Of a stretch of DNA of 64,000 bases, positions 12,329-22,737 are shown in pieces. Every line of letters begins with the position of its first letter. Positions within the stretch are counted from its first letter, which is position 1. Location: positions 28,488,285 to 28,552,284 of the forward strand of contig NC_053116.1 of the NCBI RefSeq assembly GCF_010015445.1. The letters run 5' to 3'. The position numbers and the translations under genes were made by a program. Source of the stretch: Perca fluviatilis. Taxonomy: Eukaryota > Chordata > Actinopteri > Perciformes > Percidae. The notes below the pieces were generated by a model. That model worked only from the letters and a program-made list of their open reading frames with translations, was not told where the DNA came from and did no database searches.

Positions 12329-13122
12329 TACATTATCATTCATACATTCATACAGTATTACAGTCGTTGAGTCTCTTTGGTTTTTGGCCTCTGCAAATCA
12401 TACACACATGAATTGACACTTAAAAAATAACATTAAAAGGTGGAATAAAACAATATATTAACTTAAAACAATCAAATTGTTTAATTTTTTTTTCAACAAT
12501 TTTCCCACCCTACAAAATTATCTCTCAACTATGCAGTTGTTCATTCCACGAAGCGTGCTGTGAGTCCATATAGTTCACTTTGACAGTCACACTAAAATCC
12601 GAAATTAACACCTGGATGTAAAAAGTCCAGTCTTATTTATGCCTGCACAAACACACACTAAAACCATTACAACCATGTCTCTACATCAACATTAGGTATC
12701 GGATTAAGATGATAGAGATGATGAAAGTACAACCTGAAATGGCACCAAGAATCAGAAACCTTCCTGGGATGTGTGCACACTGTGGAGTTGTGTTGTAGTG
12801 GTTTTACACAATGGAAAAGCAAATTAGTAAGACTAGTGGAGAGAAAACCCAACCTGTTCAGAATTTGACATACAGAATATATTAATATCTGGACGTGCTG
12901 TATAGTATCAAATCTATCAGCGAAAATGAAATGTTAAAAACAGTTTTGATGAATTTCTTTTTCCATGCTTGCTCCCTCCCTGAACTACATGACTCAGTAG
13001 ATTCGGCAAAGATGTGTAAAGATCATCATGTATGATAAATTAAAAAAACACAAGTCTTCTGTGTATTCAGTTCAACTTTTGTCAATTAATTTACTTTCCT
13101 TTTATATAGCCTACGTTGACAA

Positions 13123-14421
13123 TCACAGGGAGACCCTTTGAGCGCAAATCAAATCCTCGTTATTCACCACGCTCCACATCCTGAGCAGCTCCTGCGCGCT
13201 CAGTTTGTGCACCACGATGAGGTTTTTGTAAAAGCATGGCTCGCTGTTCATGGGGCTCACCCTGCGTCTGGTGATGCCGAAGGTCCTGAAGCCCGGGTGC
13301 ATCTCTGGGGCCAAGTGTAGCTTCTGCAGGCACATTCCCAAAAACACATCGTCAATGGGGTACAACTCCAGGTCCTCCGAGACCACGAAGAGCCTCCGGG
13401 CCAGCTGGGAGGACATCAGAAACCCCCCACCTCCGACATAAGGGGGATATGGCTTATCGTACAGCTCTTTGGGAATGTAGTATTTGCTCTGCCGGTTTCG
13501 GATGGGGATCGCCTTGGAGATGGTGTCCCCCACAAATAAGTCGGCCTCTTTGCGCTCCTCCACTCTGAAGCCGATGAGCTGCAGCAGGTTGTGCGGGTTC
13601 ACAAACACATCGTCATCCCCTTTGAATATGAACTGGACGCCGGAGCAGTAAATGTTGAACCATTTGAGGAAGTTGACCTCTTTCAGGGTCAGGTTAAAGA
13701 AAGTGTCCATGAAGTCCCACTGGAGGATGTCCCCATAGATCATGTCCTCGTACTCGATCAGTTTCTGAAGGTTCTTGGTGTCTTTTCCAGTCGTCGGGCT
13801 TCCCAAAAGAAATAAAGTTTTGATTTTCTTCCCACCCACCGTGTGCTCCTTGCCCCAGGTTTTACGCACAGCCTCCCGCCTGTCGTGCTGCTCGATAACG
13901 GACTTGACCACCATGAGGAGTTGCACCTCTCCATCCGCGCATTTCTCCGGGTGGTTGATGAGCATGGGGAAGTACCTGCAGTGTCTGTGCAGAACAAACT
14001 GGTGAAATCTCGGGTCCAAGCGCCGAAACCAGTCCTTGGTCCTCACCGACGCGTCCTCACTGCAGTTGAGAACCTGCGCGTCCCAGGAAGCAGGAGTCCC
14101 GTTGGAGACCCGCTGCGCATCCAGTCCGTGGCTAAGAACTGGAGACTCGGAGCTCCCCAAACTATTTTTCAGGACTCCCTTCTTAAATGAAAAACACTCG
14201 GAGTCGCACCAACCGGCATCCTTCATACGTTTAACTCCCACTCCGTCCTTCTCTGCCAGTTTCAACTTGTGGATCATGAGAAAAGAGGCAAAGACCAGAG
14301 ACAGGCTCAGCAAGGGTTTCAGCAGACCGACCCGCTTCCTCCGGAAACAGTGATCCATGGCTCTCACTGCGGCGCCCAGAGACCCTGAGATGCTGGACCC
14401 TTTGCCTTCATAGTGTTTCAC
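13123..14421 (-). CDS. b3gnt7: Beta-1,3-N-acetylglucosaminyltransferase, B3GNT7-like
   Basis: A GT31-family Golgi type II membrane enzyme that adds GlcNAc beta-1,3 to galactose, with UDP-GlcNAc as donor. B3GNT7 acts on keratan sulfate and poly-lactosamine chains (family knowledge). The uninterrupted 432-codon frame has a signal anchor at about residues 31-50, the conserved RREAVRKTWG at 181-190, the metal-binding DDD of FIFKGDDDVFVN at 269-271, PPYVGGGGFLM near 326-336 and YPIDDVFLGMCL near 354-365. N-glycosylation sequons are NGT, NCS and NLT. DWFRRLDPRFHQF and HRHCRYFPMLINHPEKC point to B3GNT7 over B3GNT2/3/5/9. Two starts are possible: M1 at 14421, or M22 at 14358-14356, which has the better context (GCCATGG) and gives a normal short cytoplasmic tail. 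The subtype is likely but could be the teleost b3gnt7-like paralogue. Confidence 0.9.
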   Translation of the reverse strand: MKHYEGKGSSISGSLGAAVRAMDHCFRRKRVGLLKPLLSLSLVFASFLMIHKLKLAEKDGVGVKRMKDAGWCDSECFSFKKGVLKNSLGSSESPVLSHGLDAQRVSNGTPASWDAQVLNCSEDASVRTKDWFRRLDPRFHQFVLHRHCRYFPMLINHPEKCADGEVQLLMVVKSVIEQHDRREAVRKTWGKEHTVGGKKIKTLFLLGSPTTGKDTKNLQKLIEYEDMIYGDILQWDFMDTFFNLTLKEVNFLKWFNIYCSGVQFIFKGDDDVFVNPHNLLQLIGFRVEERKEADLFVGDTISKAIPIRNRQSKYYIPKELYDKPYPPYVGGGGFLMSSQLARRLFVVSEDLELYPIDDVFLGMCLQKLHLAPEMHPGFRTFGITRRRVSPMNSEPCFYKNLIVVHKLSAQELLRMWSVVNNEDLICAQRVSL

Positions 14422-14760
14422 AACTGTGCGCCCGAGTGGAGCCCATCACCGCCGTCCCTGCTCATTTGGACACCAGAGGTTGCGTCCTCGGCTACGTGAG
14501 AGCGCTGACCCCGGGGCCCCTTTTGCCCATGACGGCGCTCAGTGGAGTCGCACATCGCTTCTTGGTGCAGTGAAGTGATGCAGGATACCAAACGTCCTCA
14601 GGCTGCTTCTCTGTCCTCTGTCTCGGACTGACTGGAGACGTGTTGCAGGATACTCCACCCCCAAAAAAAAAAAATGTCCTCCCCCTAATGATCCAGGACC
14701 AGCAGGTTTCAGATTTCTCACATCACACACACCATGCAGGTGTCCGCCACGTTGTAGTGC
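14422..14760 (-). promoter_or_regulatory. Putative 5' region of the b3gnt7-like gene
   Basis: Directly upstream of the start on the - strand the DNA becomes GC-rich with several CpGs (for example GCGCCC, GGCGCTC and CTACGTGAGAGCGC). This contrasts with the AT-rich flank beyond 14760. It probably holds the promoter and 5'UTR; no TATA box was identified. Confidence 0.45.
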
Positions 14761-14867
14761 CGAGCGTCAAGCTACACTTTTTCTATTGATCTATCTATCT
14801 ATTGCTTTTCATTAAATGATTACACATTATAATAATCAGAAGTAAAGACACCAGGGGTTATTTAGAA

Positions 14868-14925
14868 ATTAGGTTTATTTAAACAATAAACCTAAATTAG
14901 GTTTATTTAAACAATAAACCTAATT
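14868..14925. repeat. Tandem doublet of a palindromic 28-bp unit
   Basis: The unit contains TTAGGTTTATT, a TAAAC spacer and AATAAACCTAA, which are perfect inverted arms. It occurs twice head to tail. The whole block can fold as two hairpins or one large cruciform. Confidence 0.9.
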
Positions 14926-15839
14926 TAATTAATTGAGTACAAAGGACTAGATTCTAGAAGATACAAGGTAGCCTACGACAATAACATGCAAAAAATATAT
15001 GGGGCGCCATAATTATAAAACGAACAGTGCAGAGCAAAAGCATAATAAATATTGATGCACATTTCAGAAAAAAAAACGTTATACCAAAAGTTTTTAATTT
15101 TTAAATAGAGTTAGGGATGGATCCGAGAATAGTAAATGTACACTCGTATGTGTGGATTTGACAATAAATAAATAAAATAATATAAATAATTAATTAAAAC
15201 AAAATTCATTTCTTTGGGTGTTATTGCAAGGGACAAGCTGCAAGATACTTTGTTAGGCCTACTGCTAGTCATAAATGTAAGTGTCCAACCGGTAGGCATA
15301 GCTAATTATTTTAAGCTGATTCTCAAATAAGATATAAAGCCTACTTAATTTTTTTTTTATTAAGAATATTCCTATTGTTCCTAGGTGGCACAAACTGTAA
15401 GCAGCATATCACATGACTGTGAGAAGGTGGAATTAAAAAAATAAAAGACTCTAGCACCCCCTTGTGGACATTTTATGGAATGTTACCTCACCTCACACGA
15501 CCCCACCCAGTTAAACCAAAGTTTATTCTGTTAACAGAATACATGTTGTTTGGCTGATGGTGACATTTTGCAGTCAGAGAGACTATAAATACATTCAGAT
15601 ATGTTGTATATTAACATCAGCAACACTTTGCCTAACAGCATTTTAACAGGCTACTCGGTCATAATCAAAACGATTGGAGACTGTGTCCAAGCCATAGACT
15701 GTTAATATATTATTACAGTCAATGGTCCGAGCTGATATACAGATCTAACAGGATGTGAGTGTTTCTGTGACTTCATGTACAGACCGAAGGTTCCTTAAAA
15801 TGGCTGGAAACTGTCCTACTGGACCACTATTGTCACCTC

Positions 15840-15866
15840 CCCTGCTGCTGCTGCTGCTGCTGCTAC
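15840..15866. repeat. (CTG)n trinucleotide repeat
   Basis: Seven to eight CTG/GCT units between the b3gnt7-like and c1orf174 genes. No evidence that it is coding. Confidence 0.9.
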
Positions 15867-15904
15867 CATCCACTTTACAGGCAAAGCGCAGCTCATAAGG
15901 GGAA

Positions 15905-16135
15905 ACTTTTTCCAAATAATGACTTAGTATCTTAAAAATAATGAGATGGTATCTCAATAATGAGAAACTTTCTCCAAATAATGAGATACTAGTATATCTC
16001 AAAATAATGAGATAGTATTTTAAAATAATGAGATAGTATCTTAAAATAATGAGATACGTATCTGCATATGTGACGACTTATTATATTTTGATATACTAAG
16101 TCGTTATTTTGAGGTTTCTCATTATAATGACTAAC
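15905..16135. repeat. Degenerate minisatellite, unit about 22-24 bp
   Basis: AAATAATGAGATAGTATCTT-like units recur about eight to nine times, with variants such as CAAATAATGACTTAGTATC at the left and an inverted partial copy at the right (ATACTAAGTCGTTATTTTGA). It lies about 240 bp upstream of c1orf174. Confidence 0.8.
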
Positions 16136-16375
16136 AGGATCTTTTTTTTTTTAATCATCACATTGGCGGAAATGGGCTTCCATAATATTGACTGTGTGAC
16201 CTCAGAGTGAACCTCTCTCAGGAAACGGCGGCTCCATCTCCACACTAGCACACACAGCAGCACAGGCGGAGACGCCACATATCATCACAGCTTACAAGCA
16301 TAGTTATTAGTAACAAAAGCCAGTTTATTTAGAGAATATCAGGGACGCTGAAAAATAAAAGCATTACGCCGGCAA
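16136..16375 (+). promoter_or_regulatory. Putative c1orf174 promoter and 5'UTR
   Basis: Unique-looking sequence between the minisatellite and the first candidate start codon, moderately GC-rich (GAAACGGCGGC and GGCGGAGACGCC). The transcription start cannot be placed from sequence alone. Confidence 0.35.
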
Positions 16376-19300
16376 ATGATGCACAAGGTAGGTGTTTCGC
16401 TAAGCTAGCTAGCTAGCTAGTTGAGTAACAGGCAGCTAGCTAGTAAATGAACGCTTACAGCTCATAGCCATCATGTTAGCCTTATTAGCTTGTAGCTGCT
16501 ATGTCGAGATAAATTATCGGGCACTTTAGCTAACGTTAGTTTTGGTAAAGTCTTGTTTTTTTTTACCATAACTACAGACAACGGTAAAGTCGTTCTTGTG
16601 CCCAGTGAATTAACGTTAACCTTACGTGACCTAACGTTAACGTTAGTTGTCTTCCGCCCGTGATGGTTTATTTACTACAAAAAGTGCATTGCATATTATT
16701 GTCGGAACGCTCAGTTGCATTTATCCTAACATTTAGTTACATTATGAACCGATATTTTTTTTTTATTAACTTCAATTGGGCACTGATTTGACACGCATAA
16801 AGTTACTGGAATAAAATTTAGAGTTTACTCGAGGTCTTGAGTCATGGCTGGTGACGTTATAAATACATAAATAAGAAATGTGGGAGGAGTTTGGCCAGCG
16901 GAGCTTACATGGTTGTTGATGGACTGTATCGAGCCGTGGTGGGTTTCACAAATGTAAACTTTAAACGTCAAATGGTGCACTGTTGCGTTTTCCCCTTTTA
17001 ACATTATGTAATCTAAATCCAAAATCTGACTCCATTCCCCTTACCACTCAAAATCTGTAGTTTGGTGAAAGGCATAAAGAGTGGAGGCCGTGATCATGTA
17101 TCAATACATCGCAAATGTACGCTTGTCTGCTGTAAAGACCCCACAGATCTTAAGCGTCAGAATTAATATTTTCATAATCAGTGCTGGACAGAATACAATC
17201 CTAGTGCTTCGAAATTAAAGCACATCAATCTTTGTTTCAGAGGTACTCCCGTGAGTGTACATTTTCAACACATTCTCAGAAAAAAAGACATCTGAAGTTA
17301 AAAAATAAGATGCAACAATAAATCACTGATTCATCCTAAACCAGCAGGTCTTTCCCACGTCTACTTTTAAAGTGAAAAGATTAACATGGCCATTCATGTC
17401 TTCTCCTGAGTTTGTGTTTTTCTTGGGAGCATTACTTTACAGCATAGGGCTGACTAAAAACCTTGAATAACACCATTAACATGCTAAATAAAAATAAAAA
17501 AAGCCCAATAAATTTAATTTAACCCACTCTTAAAGGACTGTGTTTTGGAACCTTACTTGGCTTGTGCTATCACTAAAGCTAGGGAAGCTTGGTGAGCTTA
17601 ATAGTCTCCCTGCTTAATGAAACCAACTTTTTTTCATTAACTGGTTGCTATAATTGAGTATTACCACATGGGATGAAACAAACCACATTATGCTACTTTG
17701 CAGATGCCTGGTCAACTTGACAGCTTGAAGCCCAGAAAGAGGAAGAGCAGTTCCAGAAAGGTGTGTGTTAACCTGTATACAGGAGAACAGCCCGTATAAA
17801 GAACAAGTATTAACATCTGCCATATTCTGCTGTTTCTGAGTATGTCTGAAGTCAAAGAATGTATATAAAACGACCATCTTTGATGCTTTTCCCCCTTAAC
17901 TGGACAATTATAACTGGCTAGACTTTCACAACTGCATATGAGAACTGTACTGGACACACACGTTAGGCTCTCTATTCTATGTGTTTGCGGGAGTTAGATG
18001 AAGTACCATGGTATAAGACCAAAGGATGTTGATGATCATAGCTCTTTTTAGTCAACTTTAGCATGGGTTCATAAACTTATGAGCACCACTGTCCTAGCAC
18101 TGTAAAGCATTCTTGGTAGCAACACATTGTCTTCCATTGAACTGACTTTTGTTGCCAGCGGTTTAGACATTAATGGCTGTGTTTTGAGTTATTTTGAGGG
18201 GACAGCACATTTACACTGTTATACAAGCTGTATACTTAATACTTTACATTGTAGCAAAGTGTCATTTCTTCAGTGTTGTCCCATTAAAAGATATACTGAA
18301 ATATTTACTAAAATGTGAGGGGTGTACTCACTTTTGTGAGATACTGTAATTGCATAACACTGGTCTTTAACTTTCAGCCACAGGCTTCTACTACAAGGAG
18401 GAGATGTATGAAAAGTCCAGAGACACAGCTAGCCGCAGAGAGCAGTTCAGTGGTCAGTGGTTACAGCGAAGCAGACGATCCTCTAGAGACCCTCTCCTGC
18501 ATCAGCTGTGAATGCCACCAGTCTGCAGGCAGGAGGAGATGCTCAGCATCCCCAGAGCTCGGGGGACAGGAGGGCAAAGAGAACGGACTGAGGACGGGGC
18601 TGGATTTGGACAGCTGCAGAGTGAACAGCGTGTGGGACAAACAGGAGTCTGAGGACATGGATTGTGAAGGAACCAGTAAAAACATCTTCCCAGATGACGA
18701 CAGTAATCAGATTCTTCCTGTGGAGCAGTTCTTTGGAAACTTGGATGTTGTACAGGTGAGACTTTTTTTGGTTTATCTCCATAATGGGGACAATCTGTGA
18801 CTCATTTTGGATTATGTTGCTTGCAAAAGGTTCTTGTAGATGAAAGCTTTCCCAACTGATGGCCAGTGTAGGAGGGGCTGTGTTGATAAGACACTGACTA
18901 AACATAGATAAAGCAGCACCCAACTAAATGTACAGTTTGATAACTTTAATGGTGTTGCCTCATGTGACTATGGCGTGTGTTCTACCAGCAATATTTTTAG
19001 GGCTAAATATTAACAAGTAAGTGCATATTTCAGGAGGCAACAATAGAGTCCAGATGAACAAAAGTTTCTTGTGTTAAATAAACTACTAAACATAGTGTGT
19101 GTGTGTGTGTGTGTGTGTGGGGGGGCGATTTTTGTATGTTTTGTATGCGGTTTTAAAAGAATGAATAAAAATGGTTAATCATTAAAAAAATAAAAACAGA
19201 TTGTAAAGGTGCAAAATGGAAGACGATGTGTTGCTACCAAGAATGCTTTACAGTGCTACGACAGTGGTGCTCATAAGTTTATGAACCCATGCTAAAGTTG

Positions 19301-19819
19301 ACTAAAAAGAGAAATAAAAAAAATCATCTTTTGGAAATTGTTCTTAATGCCTTAATTAAAAAAATAGGAAAAATCCAACCTTTAAGGATGCCAATTTTCT
19401 TTATGAATGAATAATGTATCGTAGATAAATAAATGTTCTTCCTTAAAATACAGGGGGCATCAGTATACACACACCCCTATGTTAAATTCCCAGAGGCAGG
19501 CAGATTTTTACTTTTAAAGGCGAGTTATTTCATGGATCCACTATCCACTATTGAAACCATGAATGCTATCCAAGTATGCACTCATGAAACGATCTTTGTG
19601 TGGGATACCTGTACTGCTTTTAAATGTGGCAGCGCAGAAGCTAGATTTGCTTGGTGAAGAATATGTCCACGTTGAATGAATTACAAAAAATTTATTCCAC
19701 AGGACTTCCCTTACAAATCGTCGGAGAGTTCCGCCCATGTTCAGAAGGAGAACAGGAGACGGCATTACTACGCACGAGAGGACAGCGATGAAGAGGAGGC
19801 GGGCCTCAGCAGTGTGTAG
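16376..19819 (+). CDS. c1orf174: C1orf174 homologue (UPF0688 family)
   Basis: A protein of unknown function. Exons: 16376-16387 (start ATGATG), 17704-17760, 18378-18755 and 19703-19819 (TAG at 19817-19819), all joined in phase 0. They encode 187 residues against about 243 in human. The family hallmark is in the last two exons: DDDSNQILPVEQFFGNLDVVQ followed by DFP, then RRHYYAREDSDEEE. This parallels human DDDSNQPMPVSRFFGN, DLP and a basic/acidic tail. The middle is low in complexity, Ser- and Glu-rich with basic clusters (KPRKRKSSSRK), suggesting a nuclear disordered protein. The first exon is the least certain; translation could instead begin at the ATG opening exon 2. An ATTAAA at 19935-19940 is a candidate poly(A) signal. 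The gene converges on dffb. Confidence 0.88.
16388..17703 (+). other. c1orf174 intron 1
   Basis: Begins with a short (GCTA)n run at 16404-16422 and several TAACGTTA palindromes between 16530 and 16650, then AT-rich intron. No mobile element was identified with confidence. Confidence 0.5.
18042..18138. repeat. Left arm of a 97-bp inverted repeat around exon 3
   Basis: Inverted copy of 19215-19311 with about two mismatches in 97 bp. Contains TTAGCATGGGTTCATAAACT. It lies 239 bp upstream of c1orf174 exon 3. It is probably a terminal part of a Tc1-like or MITE family. Confidence 0.9.
18226..18349 (-). mobile_element. Tc1-like terminal fragment
   Basis: Reads in reverse as the same sequence that starts at 42206: ACAGTATC, then CAAAAGTGAGTACACCC, then ACACTGAAGAAAT, then CTTTGCTACAATGTAAAGTA. 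This is the outer end of a teleost Tc1-type element. No transposase part remains here. It ends 28 bp before c1orf174 exon 3. Confidence 0.7.
19095..19118. repeat. (GT)n microsatellite
   Basis: About 12 GT units followed by a G run in c1orf174 intron 3. Confidence 0.95.
19215..19311. repeat. Right arm of a 97-bp inverted repeat around exon 3
   Basis: Inverted partner of 18042-18138. The repeat family continues rightwards to about 19540 (CAGGGGGCATCAGTATACAC, then TTATTTCATGGATCC), ending shortly before the last exon. Parts of the same family lie near 42540. Confidence 0.85.
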
Positions 19820-20446
19820 CGAGACGACAGAGAGGACACTTAGTGAAGAGTAACTGCCCCGATGACTGTTGTGGACTCAAAGTCATGCCTGCTGAAGGAC
19901 ATACAACGCTCAGCACTTAGGAAAAAACAGCCAAATTAAACCACCTGTTCAGATGCTGCGTTCGATCCGAACGCTCTCTCAAATATAGCATGAGTGGCGG
20001 CGCTCACGAGTCGCTGGTGATGAAGTTGCCCACTGCGACGTGAGTAAGGGAGGCATGAACTTGCTGTAGCTAAATCTGCTGTTAGCCGACTATTATTGTA
20101 TGAGCGTATTTGCTTCAAACCTGCTTCCAGTACCCCGACATGAGCTGAAGAGATTCGTCACAACCATCGACTGTTAATATTAATGGACAGCGCATCCGGT
20201 TCAGCCAAGTGCTGCAAATGCGGAAGTGCCTTCAAACTGCCTTCTGTCAGAAAGTCCGCAGGTGACACGTGCGGTACAGGTCGGTTTCTGTAGAAGTCTA
20301 TGAGAAAGTGACTCTCTTCTCACTTGATTTATTACCCCAGTAAACATTTTAATAATAATGAGTTTATGGTCTCAGTCGCTAGTTTTATGTCAATGTGATT
20401 GACAATTCGCTGCCTGTCTTATATGTAATATAACTATGGGACAAAG
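19820..20446. other. c1orf174 3'UTR and intergenic DNA
   Basis: Holds the candidate ATTAAA at 19935-19940 and sequence with no recognised repeat up to the MITE at 20447. Confidence 0.4.
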
Positions 20447-20823
20447 TAGAGCTGGGCGATATGGAGAAAATTAAATATCCTGATATTTTTGACCAAATAC
20501 CTCTATCGATATTGTAGGGTTGACAATTGGTGCTTTTACAAAATATGCACACAATGAGATTTTTGATCATCAGTTATGTTGATATAATAACTGTGGGTAA
20601 AAGCAAATAATAGAACAGTCTGGTGTGTTCAGAGAATTACATCACTCTACTGTAACCAGTAAAACAGTCAAAGCGACTGAGTCTATGAAAAGCGCTATAT
20701 AAACTCACTTTATTATTATTATTATTAAAAGACCACACATGTCATATCTGGATATTACGATATCCAGAATCTAAGATGATATCTAGCCTCATATATTGAT
20801 ATCGATATATTGCTCAGACCCTA
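20447..20823. mobile_element. hAT-like MITE, copy 1
   Basis: Ends TAGAGCTGGGCGATATGG and ATATTGCTCAGACCCTA are inverted. It is flanked by the exact 8-mer GGACAAAG (20439-20446 and 20824-20831), as expected for hAT insertion. The interior matches 44283-44634 (CCAAATACCTC, ATCGATATTG, GGGTTGACAATTGG, AACAGTCTGG). At about 20676-20729 it has an extra piece ending GCGCTATATAAACTCAC plus TTATTATT, which looks like a LINE 3' tail. Confidence 0.9.
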
Positions 20824-21854
20824 GGACAAAGCTATATTTAAAACCTAGCGAAGCTAAATCTTACCGCGAATTATGTAGGCCAGCTTTCAGCAGCAGTTGC
20901 GTCCAGATTGCCAGTGAACGGGTGTAACGTAACGTAGAGTGTAAGCAGCGTTGCCAACTCTCAGCTAACGTCACAGTCAGATACCGCGCAACAGCCAATG
21001 GCTCCTCCCTCTCGTCTAAAATCGTCACATCGGCAACCAGGACGGCTGCGCCCCTAACGGCAAACTCGACGACTCATAGCAGGTCTCCACAAACCAGTGG
21101 GTGACGTCACACATGCTCTGTCCATTCATATTTACAGTCAATGCTCACAACTCCAAAACTCCAGCATCACAGAACTTGTTTAAGGTTATTTATGAATTAG
21201 TTAACCGTTTGAAAGCAAGTTCTTGATAGTAAACTTGAACATTTGCAATTGTTGACTTGACGATGACCGTCCAAACACACAACACTTAATCTGATAAACT
21301 ATCTTTTTTCATTTGATAACTTTTTTTTTAAGCATAGCTACAGCACTGGGATTGATATAATCACCTGTGGTGGACAAAAACAGTGCCTATTTTATTATTT
21401 ATTGCTGAATTTCTGCTTAATTGATGCTTGAACTTATGGTTACGCTAACTTTGGTCTTACCTGGAGGGCGTGTTAGCGCAGCACTTTATTTAGACAAATC
21501 AGTCCACATACGACTTCATAATTTGAGTGCAAATTTGCATTTTGAGATTAGCCTCGATAGATGCGACAGTGCTGGATTAAAACAACACATTTAAACATTT
21601 ATAGGTTTGTAAGTAAAACAATCTCACAAATTACAAGTTGTATAAATGGAATGGGGAAGGAGGGTACGCATGCCAAAGAGTATTTCCATAATGAGAGCTT
21701 TTCATATCACAAATTCAGTGTTTAACGTGAATGTCATTGTTCACCAAGTGTCTAATATTCCTCCTCAACACATCTTTGTGTGCCCAGTTTTTTTTTTTTT
21801 TTTTGGTAGCTGCTTAACATGTAACAAATCTATAAGATAAAATATATACATACA
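20824..21854. other. Intergenic DNA between c1orf174 and dffb
   Basis: No exon or clearly bounded element was recognised, apart from a GC-richer stretch at about 20870-21130. Confidence 0.4.
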
Positions 21855-22210
21855 TAGGGCTGGGTATCATTCAAAAATTTAGATACTGTGACTTTCCTAA
21901 ACGATACTTTCTTTCGATACCAATTTTATAAAACAAAAATAAATTACATTACACGTTACAGCACAAATCTTTTTATTTATTTTTCAGCTCCTACTACGTG
22001 AGCCCCGTCTCTGTGCATAACGTAGAGCTTTTCCTGCCTGCCTCTACGACGTGTAACGTTAGACAGCCAATCACCAGCATTATTAGATCTTGGTAGAAGT
22101 ATTGGTATTGAAATTGGGTATTGGAACAACGAGGCATTTTTCGATACTCTATACTTGAGAGGCAATTCGGTCAGTGCCTAAAAAAGTAATGAATTCGGTA
22201 CCCAGCCCTA
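21855..22210. mobile_element. hAT-like MITE (TAGGGCTGGGTA ends)
   Basis: Left end TAGGGCTGGGTATC and right end GGTACCCAGCCCTA are inverted. Flanking 8-mers TACATACA and TACATATG agree at 6 of 8 positions. It has no coding sequence. The inner ATACTTTCTTTCGATACC near the left has counterparts near the right end. Confidence 0.8.
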
Positions 22211-22737
22211 TACATATGCAGCTAATCATTTTATGTTAGGTTCACTTTTGCAAAAATGAAAATTTTATACAATTATTATTAAAGAAAACACAAGAAAACG
22301 TTGGTTTTCTGATGAGTCTTTAGTGTGTATGTGAACCTGAGGATAACTTAAACCTGACTTTAAAAATGGAATCGAACTTTGAGGTTATCAGTAATTGCAC
22401 TAACGTGTGATTCACTCCCATGCAACTGAGTGGAATCCGCAATGTAATCAATTCATGCATTTTACAAGGTAAAAAAAGAAATCTTTTTCATGATTTGTGG
22501 AAGTTTAATTGCATTTGTCTAACAAAGCACTGCCAGTCTGTATTAAAGCTCTGCAGCGACACTGATTCAAAAAGCAGAATATGGTAAAAAAAAAAAAAAA
22601 AAAAGGTTACCTTGCTGTCCATCTGATCTCGCTACAGTAACCTTTTGAGAAAATTCTTCACAGAATGTAATCTGTGTAATTATGGCGTCGCAGTTCATAC
22701 AAATCAATACATTTCATAAAAGCAGAGTCAAAAATAT
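22211..22737 (-). other. dffb 3' flank
   Basis: AT-rich sequence including a 19-nt A run at 22585-22604, probably dffb 3'UTR plus intergenic DNA. TTTAAT near 22503 (ATTAAA on the - strand) is a possible poly(A) signal. Confidence 0.35.

Noticed and set aside
13591..14353. Several + strand frames of 74-115 codons over the b3gnt7-like gene
   Set aside because: They lie antisense to a clearly conserved enzyme, and GC-rich coding DNA leaves such shadows. None resembles a known protein.
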